Below, piece by piece: positions 50,882-58,451 of a stretch of 64,000 bases of DNA. Both the position numbers and the translations under genes were made by a program. The notes under the pieces are model-generated. The model had not been told where the DNA came from, did not search any database, and saw only the letters and a list, made by a program, of their open reading frames with translations. Positions within the stretch are counted from its first letter, which is position 1. Every line of letters starts with the position of its first letter. This stretch comes from Actinomycetospora endophytica. GTDB taxonomy: Bacteria > Actinomycetota > Actinomycetes > Mycobacteriales > Pseudonocardiaceae. The DNA is taken from the NCBI RefSeq assembly GCF_021026375.1, contig NZ_JAJNDB010000011.1, positions 62,001 through 126,000 of the forward strand. Reading direction: 5' to 3'.

Positions 50882-52893
50882 CAGTGCACTCCAGGCAGAA
50901 GTCGGGCAAAGGCCTGCGCTCCCCGGGACAGCGGGCCCGCCTCGAGGGCGCGGTCCTCACCGGGGGTCTTCTCCCCACTACCCTCCCGGGCCGCCGATGA
51001 CTCCGGGAAAACGCGGTAGGCGACGTGCATGACGACGTCGACGAGGCGCGGCGCGATGTTCGCCGAGACCGCGCCGAGCGTGCCCAGGGCCGTGCCCACG
51101 TGCTTCGGGCGGTCGACGAGGGCGTGGACGACCATGTCCGCGGCCTCCTCGGGACTCGCCGTCGGGAACGCGTCGTAGATCCGGGTGGGCGCGATCATCG
51201 GCGTGCGGACGAGCGGCATGTGGATCGTCGTGAACGTGATCCCGTCCCCGATGAGCTCTCCGGCGACGATCCGCGCCCAGGCGTCGAGCGCGGCCTTGGA
51301 GGCCACGTACGCCGAGAAGCGCGGCGGGCCGGTCTGCACACCGATGGAGGAGATGTCCACGATGTGCCCGAAACGGCGCTCGATCATGTGCGGCAGCAGG
51401 GCGAGCGTCAGCCGCAGCGCGCCGAAGTAGTTGATGGCCATGGTGCGCTCGAAGTCGTGGAATCGATCGAGCTCGAGCTTGACCGAGCGGCGGATCGACC
51501 GGCCGGCGTTGTTGACCAGCATGTCGATGCCGGTGTCGGGCCCGGCGTGGTCGGCGAGCATCGCCTTGACCAGCGCCTCGACCGACTCGGCGTCGGTGAT
51601 GTCGCACGAGTAGACGTGCGCCTGGCCGCCCTCGCGCTCGATCTCGACCTTGACCGCCTCGAGCTCCTCGGTCCGCCGGGCGACGAGCAGCGGCACGCCG
51701 CCGTTGCGCGCGACCTTGATCGCGGTCTCGCGGCCGATCCCGCTCGACGCGCCGGTGATGACGACGCGGCGTCCGAGCAGCGGGGGACCGGGGCGGTGAC
51801 GACGGGCGCGGTTGGGGTCGAGGTGCTCGCGCCAGTAGTCGACGAGGACGGGCGCGTAGTCGCCGAACTCCGGCGGGGTGAGGCCGTCCAGCGCCTCGAC
51901 GGTCTGGTCCGCGGTGTAGACGCACGGGAACGTCAGGTGGGGCAGGACCTCGGGCGGGATGTCGAACTCGGCGAGCGCGATGTCCCGGGCGGAGCCGCCG
52001 GCCGGGGTGGCGCCGAGGCGCTCGGCGACGGTCGTGAGCGCCGAGCCGAGCGCGTCGGGCAGCACCGCGGCGAGCTTCGGGGCGCCGAGCGGTCCGGCCA
52101 GCGCGTTGTAGATCTCGGAGAGCGGCTGCGGACGCGGGCTGACCAGGTGGAACGCGCGCCCGTCGAGCTGCGGCGTGTGGACCAGGCGGACCATCGCGTC
52201 GGCGACGTAGTCGACCGGGACGATGTTCGTCGCACCGAGCTCCGGCGCCGGGACGCGCAGGAAGCCCGGGAGCCGGCCGAAGGCGCTGATCGCGCCCATG
52301 AGGTAGTACGGCCCGTCGATCTTGTCCATCTCGCCGGTCTGCGAGTCCCCGACGACGACGGCGGGCCGGTACACCCGCCACGCGGTCGTCGACTCCTCGC
52401 GGACGATCTTCTCGGCCGCGAACTTGGTCTCGTGGTACGGGTTGCCGAACTGCTGGCCGAGGTCGAAGTCCTCCTCGGTGAAGACCCCGGTGTGCTCGCC
52501 CGCGACGGCGACCGACGAGACGTGGTGCAGGCACCGCGCGCCGAGCTCGGCGGTGACGGCGACGACGTGGCGGGTGCCGTCGACGTTCGCGGCCCGGTTG
52601 GCGGCGTCGTCCGCGGTGACGTCGTAGATCGCGCCGAGGTGCAGCACCTCGTCGACCTGGCCCGCGAGATCGTCCACGGTCTCGTCGGAGAGCCCGAGCC
52701 GCTCGGCGGTCAGGTCACCGGTGACCGTGACGATCTTGTCGGCGCCCTCGAGGTCGCGGGTGCGGCGGCGGAGCTTGTCGACCGAGCCGCGACGGACGAG
52801 CGTGTAGACCGCCTCGCAGTCGTCCCGCTCCAGCAGTCGGGCGAGGACCGCGCGTCCGAGGAACCCGGTACCGCCGGTAACGAGATATCGCAT
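50878..52893 (-). CDS. Two-domain SDR, fatty acyl-CoA reductase-like
   Basis: A 671-residue fusion of two Rossmann modules. Residues 1-~360 are a thioester-reductase/NAD-binding-4 type extended SDR (RYLVTGGTGFLGRAVLARLL; FGNPYHETKFAAEKIV active-site YxxxK). Residues ~375-640 are a classical SDR (VVITGASSGIGRETAIKVA; NNAGRSIRR; YVASKAALDAW). This matches mycobacterial Acr-type fatty acyl-CoA reductases that form fatty alcohols or aldehydes. ATG 52893. The following ligase would supply its acyl-CoA. Confidence 0.87.
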   Translation of the reverse strand: MRYLVTGGTGFLGRAVLARLLERDDCEAVYTLVRRGSVDKLRRRTRDLEGADKIVTVTGDLTAERLGLSDETVDDLAGQVDEVLHLGAIYDVTADDAANRAANVDGTRHVVAVTAELGARCLHHVSSVAVAGEHTGVFTEEDFDLGQQFGNPYHETKFAAEKIVREESTTAWRVYRPAVVVGDSQTGEMDKIDGPYYLMGAISAFGRLPGFLRVPAPELGATNIVPVDYVADAMVRLVHTPQLDGRAFHLVSPRPQPLSEIYNALAGPLGAPKLAAVLPDALGSALTTVAERLGATPAGGSARDIALAEFDIPPEVLPHLTFPCVYTADQTVEALDGLTPPEFGDYAPVLVDYWREHLDPNRARRHRPGPPLLGRRVVITGASSGIGRETAIKVARNGGVPLLVARRTEELEAVKVEIEREGGQAHVYSCDITDAESVEALVKAMLADHAGPDTGIDMLVNNAGRSIRRSVKLELDRFHDFERTMAINYFGALRLTLALLPHMIERRFGHIVDISSIGVQTGPPRFSAYVASKAALDAWARIVAGELIGDGITFTTIHMPLVRTPMIAPTRIYDAFPTASPEEAADMVVHALVDRPKHVGTALGTLGAVSANIAPRLVDVVMHVAYRVFPESSAAREGSGEKTPGEDRALEAGPLSRGAQAFARLLPGVHW

Positions 52894-52939
52894 GGCGGAG
52901 GATCGTGGCACGACCGCGCGGACTGCGCCACAGACCCGC

Positions 52940-53134
52940 TCAGGGGTCCTCGCGGCTCATCGCGTCGACATCGTCCTCGGACTTCGTGTCCGGCGCGGCT
53001 CCCGCCACGTTCCGGGTCGTCTTCTGCTCCTCCGGCTGCTCCGGGTCGAGGCCCTCGAGCAGCTCCTCGGTGTGCTCGTGCTCGCCGACGTAGCGCTGCT
53101 CGATCTCCTCGGCGCGTTTCGCTGGGTCGCTCAT
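52940..53134 (-). CDS. Small acidic protein (64 aa)
   Basis: A short, highly charged protein: SDPAKRAEEIEQRYVGEHEH, EELLEGLDPEQPEEQ, then a disordered tail. No family recognised; likely intrinsically disordered. ATG 53134. It lies between the reductase operon and the divergent DNA ligase gene. Confidence 0.5.
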   Translation of the reverse strand: MSDPAKRAEEIEQRYVGEHEHTEELLEGLDPEQPEEQKTTRNVAGAAPDTKSEDDVDAMSREDP

Positions 53135-53193
53135 GGATGCAGGGGTGCCCACTTCGCCCCGTGGGGAGACCCCGGCACGGCACGATGGTTCCC

Positions 53194-54196
53194 GTGACTC
53201 CGCTCGATCTCGAGAACCTCCCCGAGGACCAGGTCCGTGCGCTGCGCCGCGCGCCCGACGCCGGGTTCCGGGAACCGATGCTCGCGACCCTCACCAAGCC
53301 GACCGACCCACCGCCCGGGCCGGCGGGCTGGAGCTTCGAGCGCAAGTACGACGGCGTGCGCGTCATCGCCACCCGCGAGCGCGGCGAGCGCCCGAAGCTC
53401 TGGAGCCGCAACCGCAAGTCGGCCGACGCCAGCTACCCCGAGGTGGTAGACGCGCTCGCCGAGGCCGGCCCGGAGCGGTTCGTGCTCGACGGCGAGATCG
53501 TCGCCGCCGACGGGAAGTTCGGGTCGCTGCAGGCCCGGATGCACCTGAGCGACCCGAAGCGGGCGCGGGCGACGGGCGTCGAGATCGAGTGCCACCTGTT
53601 CGACCTGCTCGTGCTCGACGACCTCGACGTCACCCGGCTCCCGCTGCGCACCCGGCGGGGCCCTGCTGGAGACGGTGGTGCGTGACGACGGGCCCCTGCT
53701 GCACTCGCCGACGCTGGACGGCGACCCGCTGGCCCTGCGCGACGAGGCCTGCGCCGACGGCTGGGAGGGGCTGATCGCGAAGCGGCTCGACGCGCCGTAC
53801 GCCTCGGGACGCAGCCGGGACTGGCTGAAGCTGAAGTGCGTGAAGGACCAGGAGTTCGTCATCGGCGGCTGGACCGACCCGGCGGGCTCACGGCAGGTGC
53901 TCGGGGCGCTGCTCGTCGGGTACCACTCCGACGGCGAGCTGCGCTACGCCGGCAAGGTCGGGACGGGGTTCGACGATGCGGCGCTGAAGCTCCTGCGCTC
54001 CCGGCTCGACCCGCTCGCCGTCGACGACCCGCCGTTCTCCGAGGCCCCGCGCGAGCGCGGCCAGCACTTCGTGCGTCCGGAGCTGGTCTGCCAGGTCGGG
54101 TTCGGCGAGTGGACCTCCGACGGCCGCCTGCGCCACCCCCGCTACCAGGGGCTGCGCATCGACAAGGACGCCGCGGACGTGGTGCGGGAAACCTAG
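53194..54196 (+). pseudogene. ATP-dependent DNA ligase with +1 frameshift
   Basis: Two adjacent frames together encode a ~334-residue ligase of the LigC/LigD-ligase type. The first (GTG 53194, or ATG 53185) has nucleotidyl-transfer motif I FERKYDGVRV (Lys ~51) and FVLDGEIVAADGKFGSLQAR. It ends prematurely at 53685. The second frame carries WEGLIAKRLDAPYASGRSRD, WLKLKCVKDQEFVIGGWTD and the OB-fold domain up to 54196. The switch is at GGGG, 53657-53660: with three Gs the sequence continues RRALLETVVRDDGPL. It may be a real mutation or a base-calling error. Confidence 0.8.
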
Positions 54197-54211
54197 GTGG
54201 CCTACGGCCTT

Positions 54212-54251
54212 GTGAGCACAAATTGACGCCAGAGCATCAATTGGTGCTCAC
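54212..54251. terminator. AT-rich long hairpin between convergent genes
   Basis: Arms GTGAGCACAAATTGA (54212-54226) and TCAATTGGTGCTCAC (54237-54251) pair at 14 of 15 positions around a 10-nt loop. The AT content is unusually high for this genome. Position between the DNA ligase and DUF1206 gene ends suits a bidirectional terminator. Confidence 0.6.
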
Positions 54252-54266
54252 CAGCGCGAGGCGCAC

Positions 54267-55154
54267 CTATGGATGGCGCGCGTAGGCGTCTATCACGCAG
54301 TACACGCAGTACGCCGCGAACCCCACCGCGGCGACCACGAACATCGTCGCGCCCAGGGTGTGCGCCGCGATCGTCCGCAGCGCGACGTCGACGCCGCCGA
54401 TCCGCTGCGGGGCGTCGTCCCAGGCGGCGTACGCGGTACAGACGCCGACGACGCCGAAGGTGACGGCCCGCGTCAGGTTCCCGACCGACCCGGTGACCAG
54501 AGTGAGCGTGCGCCGGTGGCCGGGCAGCTTCTCGGGCACGAGGTCGCCCATGAACGTCGCGCGGATGCCGGTGTAGCTCATCGAGAAGAACATCCCGATG
54601 GCGAACAGGCCGACCGCCCCGACCAGCCAGCGCCCGGCCGGGTGCGCGAACACCTCGTTCACCGTCATCTGGAAGGCGTTGCGGCGACCCTGCAGCCGCG
54701 TCGCGAACTCGGCGGCCAGGTACGCGACCGACAGCACCCCGATGGCCTTCGCCGCGGCACCCAGCCGCTTGCGCCAGCGCTCCTCGTCCCGCGCCCACCG
54801 GAACCCGACGGCCGCGGCCCGCAGCTGCCAGGCGGCGAACGCGACCAGTGCGATCGCGGCCGCCGCGAGCAGCCACCGTCCGAGGAACCCGCCGCCGGCG
54901 GCGACCAGCTCGATGGCGCCGCGCGGGTCGGCGTGCTGGTCGCGCTCGCCGATCATCGCGATGCGCACTGCGAGGACCGCGATCCCGAGGTGCACCAGCC
55001 CGTACGCGACGAGCCCGACACGCCCGATGGCCTCCATCCAGGCCGGCGCGTCGCGGTCGATGCGGGGTGCGGGGTCGATCGGCCCGGTGTCACCCGGCGC
55101 CGGGAGCGTCGACGCCGGACCGCCGGGGGCGGCCGACGTCGGCGCGGAGCTCAT
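54267..55154 (-). CDS. DUF1206 membrane protein
   Basis: A 295-residue protein: a Pro/Ala-rich cytoplasmic N-terminus (~1-40), then six membrane segments arranged as three pairs, each with the DUF1206 pattern (IGRVGLVAYGLVHLGIAVLA; AAKAIGVLSVAYLAAEF; LTRAVTFGVVGVCTAYAAW). Widespread in actinobacteria; function unknown. ATG 55154. Confidence 0.87.
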   Translation of the reverse strand: MSSAPTSAAPGGPASTLPAPGDTGPIDPAPRIDRDAPAWMEAIGRVGLVAYGLVHLGIAVLAVRIAMIGERDQHADPRGAIELVAAGGGFLGRWLLAAAAIALVAFAAWQLRAAAVGFRWARDEERWRKRLGAAAKAIGVLSVAYLAAEFATRLQGRRNAFQMTVNEVFAHPAGRWLVGAVGLFAIGMFFSMSYTGIRATFMGDLVPEKLPGHRRTLTLVTGSVGNLTRAVTFGVVGVCTAYAAWDDAPQRIGGVDVALRTIAAHTLGATMFVVAAVGFAAYCVYCVIDAYARHP

Positions 55155-55230
55155 GGGAACAGTGGTACCCCGATGTGATCCGTCTGTCGCTGTGGGCAGG
55201 CTGTGACCTGTGTGGCAAAACACCAACGGG

Positions 55231-56307
55231 TCACGGCCACCGGGCGGCCCGGGCGTACTGCGCGGGCCAGGTGACGTCGTCGTCGGCCCCGAGCTCGTGC
55301 GCGGCCCGTAACGGCCAGTGCGGGTCGCGCAGGAACGCCCGGGCGAGCAGGACGACGTCCGCCTGGCCGGTGGCCAGCACCTTCTCGGCCTGGTCGGGCT
55401 CGGTGATGAGCCCGACGGCGCCGGTCGGGACGCCGGCCTCCCGGCGGATGCGCTCGGCGAACGGCACCTGGTACCCGGGCCCGACGGGGATCTCCGCCTG
55501 CGGGACGTTGCCGCCCGACGACGTGTCGACCAGGTCCGCGCCCGCCGCGGCGAGCGCGCGGGCCAGCGCGACCGAGTCGTAGTCGTCCCACCCGCCCTCG
55601 GTCCAGTCGGTGGCCGAGATGCGGGCGAGCACGGGCACGTCGTCGCCGACCGCCGCGCGCACCGCCGCGGTGATCTCGACGGCGAGCCGGACCCGGTTCT
55701 CGAACGACCCGCCGTACGAGTCGGTCCGCCGGTTCGACAGCGGCGAGAGGAACTGGTGCACCAGGTAGCCGTGGGCGAGGTGCAGTTCGACGACGTCGAA
55801 CCCGGCGGCCAGGGCACGGCGCGCGCCGGCGGCGAACGCGGCGGGCAGCTCGGCGATCTCCTGCGCGGTGAGCTCCTGCGGCTCGGTGTAGTCGGCGAAG
55901 GCCTCGGGCGACGGCCCGACCGGCGTCCACCCGCCGTCGTCGGGAGCCACCGGGCCGGTGCCGTCCCAGGGCCGGACGGTGGACGCCTTGCGGCCGGCGT
56001 GGGCGAGCTGCATCGCGGCGGTCGCGCCCCGGGCGTGCAGGAACTCGACGATGCGGCGCCAGGCCGCGACCTGCTCGTCGTTCCAGATGCCGGCGTCCTG
56101 CGGGCTGATCCGGCCCTCGGGCACGACGGCGGCCGCCTCGGTCATGACCAGTCCGGCGCCGCCCGCCGCGAACTGGCCGAGGTGCACGAGGTGCCAGTCG
56201 TCGGGCACGCCGTCGGTCGCCGAGTACTGGCACATGGGGGAGACCCAGATCCGGTTGCGGACGGTGGTCCCGCGCAGGGTGATCGGGGTGAAGAGCTCGC
56301 TGGTCAC
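55231..56307 (-). CDS. Old-yellow-enzyme family NADH:flavin oxidoreductase (YqjM-like)
   Basis: A 358-residue FMN TIM barrel: LFTPITLRGTTVRNRIWVSP, MCQYSATDGVPDDWHLVHLG (Cys and Tyr of the YqjM group), MQLAHAGRKAS (His), ELHLAHGYLVHQFLSPLSN and RRTDSYGGSFENRVR. It reduces activated C=C bonds of enones. GTG 56307 gives the family length; a hairpin at 56314-56339 sits just upstream. It lies 3' of sigF on the same strand and could be read through from it. Confidence 0.88.
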   Translation of the reverse strand: MTSELFTPITLRGTTVRNRIWVSPMCQYSATDGVPDDWHLVHLGQFAAGGAGLVMTEAAAVVPEGRISPQDAGIWNDEQVAAWRRIVEFLHARGATAAMQLAHAGRKASTVRPWDGTGPVAPDDGGWTPVGPSPEAFADYTEPQELTAQEIAELPAAFAAGARRALAAGFDVVELHLAHGYLVHQFLSPLSNRRTDSYGGSFENRVRLAVEITAAVRAAVGDDVPVLARISATDWTEGGWDDYDSVALARALAAAGADLVDTSSGGNVPQAEIPVGPGYQVPFAERIRREAGVPTGAVGLITEPDQAEKVLATGQADVVLLARAFLRDPHWPLRAAHELGADDDVTWPAQYARAARWP

Positions 56308-56313
56308 GTGACG

Positions 56314-56339
56314 GTTCAACGATCTTCGTGCCGTTGAAC
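56314..56339. terminator. Hairpin between sigF and the OYE gene
   Basis: GTTCAACG (56314-56321) and CGTTGAAC (56332-56339) are perfect 8-bp arms around a 10-nt loop, 10 bp after the sigF stop. It may end the usfX-sigF transcript or act as an operator for the oxidoreductase. Confidence 0.5.
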
Positions 56340-56349
56340 TTCCCGGCAC

Positions 56350-57201
56350 CTACCGAGCGCTCTCCCCGAGACCGTCCCGCAGCTGGCCCAGCGTCTTCGC
56401 GAGCAGCCGGGACACGTGCATCTGCGAGATCCCGACCTCCTCGGCGATCTGCGACTGCGTCATGTTCTTGAAGAACCGCAGCATGATGATCGTGCGCTCG
56501 CGCGGGGCCAGGTCGGCCAGCAGCGGGGCCAGCGACTGCTGGTACTCGACCTTGTCCAGGGCCGCGTCGGCCTCGCCGAGCAGGTCGGAGACGGTGCCCG
56601 AGTCCGGGTCGTCGACGAGCATCTCGTCCAGCGAGCCGGACCGGTACGCGTTCGAGGCCTCCAGCGCCTCGAGCACGTCCTCCTTGGGCAGGTTGAGCTG
56701 CGTGGCGAGCTCGGCGGCCGTCGGGGCCCGCCCGAGGGTCTGCGACATCTGCGACATCGCCGAGGACAGCGTGACGTTGAGGTCCTTGAGCCGGCGGGGC
56801 ACCCGCATCGACCACGCCTGGTCCCGGAAGTGGCGCCGGACTTCACCGGTGATCGTCGGCACCGCGTAGGACAGGAAGTCGGTGCCCCGCTCCGGGTCGT
56901 AGCGGTCGACGGCGTTGATCAGCCCGAGGGTGGCGACCTGCTCCAGGTCCTCCTCCGGCTCGCCGCGCCGGGAGAAGCGCCGGGCGATGTGCTGGGCGAC
57001 CGGGAGGTGACCGCGGACCAGCTCGTCGCGCAGCTCCGCACGACGCGGGCTGCCCTCGGGCAGGTTCGCGTGCTCGGCGAGCATCGGCATGAGGTGGTCG
57101 TACTCACCCCGCGAGCCGCGCCGTCCGTTCGTCTCCGCGGAGGCTTTCTCGTCGGAGGAGGCGTTCTCGTCGGTCTCGGGGTCGACCTCACGAGCCGTCA
57201 C
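56350..57201 (-). CDS. sigF: SigF/SigB-type general stress sigma factor
   Basis: A 283-residue sigma-70 group 3 factor. Region 2 includes LVRGHLPVAQHIARRFSRRG, LEQVATLGLINAVDRYDPER and FLSYAVPTITGEVRRHFRD; region 3 has RVPRRLKDLNVTLSSAMSQ; region 4 the HTH MTQSQIAEEVGISQMHVSRLL. The charged ~30-residue N-terminus is variable. GTG 57201 overlaps the anti-sigma gene stop by 4 bp, the usual usfX-sigF (rsbW-sigB) arrangement. A SigF-type promoter upstream of the anti-sigma gene suggests autoregulation. Confidence 0.93.
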   Translation of the reverse strand: MTAREVDPETDENASSDEKASAETNGRRGSRGEYDHLMPMLAEHANLPEGSPRRAELRDELVRGHLPVAQHIARRFSRRGEPEEDLEQVATLGLINAVDRYDPERGTDFLSYAVPTITGEVRRHFRDQAWSMRVPRRLKDLNVTLSSAMSQMSQTLGRAPTAAELATQLNLPKEDVLEALEASNAYRSGSLDEMLVDDPDSGTVSDLLGEADAALDKVEYQQSLAPLLADLAPRERTIIMLRFFKNMTQSQIAEEVGISQMHVSRLLAKTLGQLRDGLGESAR

Positions 57202-57704
57202 GACAGCGGGGTCCCCAGACGCTCGACGGAGAGGCGGAGGGCGAGGCGGAACGGGTCGCCGTCCTGGCCGGGGGTGGCCGAGAGCATCCGGACGTCGCTC
57301 GCCAGCGTCGTCAGGACCCGCCATCCGAACGAGTCGGTGTCCAGCCGTTCCGCGCCGGTGGTCAGGACCGATGCGGTCACCGTGATGTGCTCCTCGTGGA
57401 CGTTGAAGGTGCAGGTCAGGCGCGTGTCGGGGCGGGCGAGCGTGATCAGGCTCGAGCACGCCTCGTCGACGGCCATCCGCAGGTCGGCCACGGCGTCGAG
57501 GGTGAACTCGGCGCGGGCGGCCAGGTCGGCCGCGACGGTGCGCATGGTGATCACGGCCCGCGGTCCGGCCGGGACACGGACCTCGACGTCCTCCGGTGGG
57601 TCGAACCGGTCGCCGGGCACGCCGGAGCCGCACGTGACAGGTCCGTTCGTGACAGGGGGTTCGGGCCGCGCCACGAGCACCTCCTCGTCGGTTCCGCGCC
57701 GCAC
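57198..57704 (-). CDS. Anti-sigma factor, RsbW/UsfX-like kinase-fold protein
   Basis: A 168-residue GHKL-ATPase-fold protein. The N-box region reads LRMAVDEACSSLITLARP (~95), with Ser where many RsbW kinases have Asn, a variation I believe is common in UsfX-type proteins. C-terminal SFGWRVLTTLASDVRML supplies the G2-like segment. It should bind and hold SigF, releasing it to a STAS antagonist. GTG 57704 start. It is preceded by a GTTT-N15-GGGTA promoter. Confidence 0.85.
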   Translation of the reverse strand: MRRGTDEEVLVARPEPPVTNGPVTCGSGVPGDRFDPPEDVEVRVPAGPRAVITMRTVAADLAARAEFTLDAVADLRMAVDEACSSLITLARPDTRLTCTFNVHEEHITVTASVLTTGAERLDTDSFGWRVLTTLASDVRMLSATPGQDGDPFRLALRLSVERLGTPLS

Positions 57705-57777
57705 CCGGACATCCGCGGGGAGCGCGTCGGTCGCCGCGGCGCGGGTGGGTCCCGGCCGTCATCGGTCGCCCGTCGTG

Positions 57778-57801
57778 TACCCGAGGCCCCTGCCGACAAA
57801 C
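57778..57801 (-). promoter_or_regulatory. SigF/SigB-type promoter of the anti-sigma/sigF operon
   Basis: On the minus strand GTTT (57801-57798) and GGGTA (57782-57778) are separated by 15 bp, matching the GTTT-N14-18-GGGTAT consensus of SigF/SigB promoters. It lies about 75 bp before the anti-sigma start, so the operon probably feeds back on itself. Confidence 0.65.
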
Positions 57802-57830
57802 CGGCGGTCACCCCGGACCGAGGTGTGGAT

Positions 57831-58310
57831 CTAGTTCTGCGGCGATTCGTGACGGGCCGGTGGGGCCGCCGCGGCGAGGGCCGCCGGGACGTCGTCGTGC
57901 AGGGCCAGCGCCCGGTCCAGACCGGTCACGGCCAGCGGGCGGCGCACGGTCCGTCCCGAGCCGGCGAGGAGGAGCTCGGCGCCGCGCAGGCGCAGGTCGT
58001 CGGTGAGCTCGAGGAGCAGCGTCATGCCCGCCGAGGCCAGCAGCACCACGCCGGTGAGGTCGAGCACCACCGCGCGGGCGCCCGCCTCGAGGGCCCGCTC
58101 GACGCCGAGCCGCACGGTGCCGAGGGACTGGGCGTCGACGTCGCCGACGACCGCCACGACGTGCACCCCGGGCGCCGCCTCCCGCACGGCCACCTCGGCG
58201 GCCCCGGGCTCCGGCACACCGTCGTCGTGAGGATCGGGGTGCACGCAGCCTCCAGGAGCACGGGCTCCCGCCGTCGTTCGGGCCAGCGAGGACGGGGGAG
58301 CGGTCGGCAT
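57831..58310 (-). CDS. STAS-domain anti-sigma factor antagonist-like protein
   Basis: About 159 residues with a disordered N-terminal ~45 and a STAS domain: VHVVAVVGDVDAQSLGTVRL, ARAVVLDLTGVVLLASAGMT and LAGSGRTVRRPLAVTGLDRA. The phosphorylatable serine is likely in LASAGM. Proteins of this type bind and neutralise RsbW-like anti-sigma factors. ATG 58310. It ends just upstream of the usfX-sigF promoter on the same strand. Confidence 0.8.
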   Translation of the reverse strand: MPTAPPSSLARTTAGARAPGGCVHPDPHDDGVPEPGAAEVAVREAAPGVHVVAVVGDVDAQSLGTVRLGVERALEAGARAVVLDLTGVVLLASAGMTLLLELTDDLRLRGAELLLAGSGRTVRRPLAVTGLDRALALHDDVPAALAAAAPPARHESPQN

Positions 58311-58451
58311 GACGGGTCGGTGGAGACCGGGGGCCGAGGCTTGACCCCGCGGTCTGCTTGTCGCGACGGTAACGACCACCCGACGACGGGGGTCACGCGC
58401 CGTCGCCGTTCCCGTCGGCGACTCCTCCGCCCGGGTGATCCACTCCGCCGC

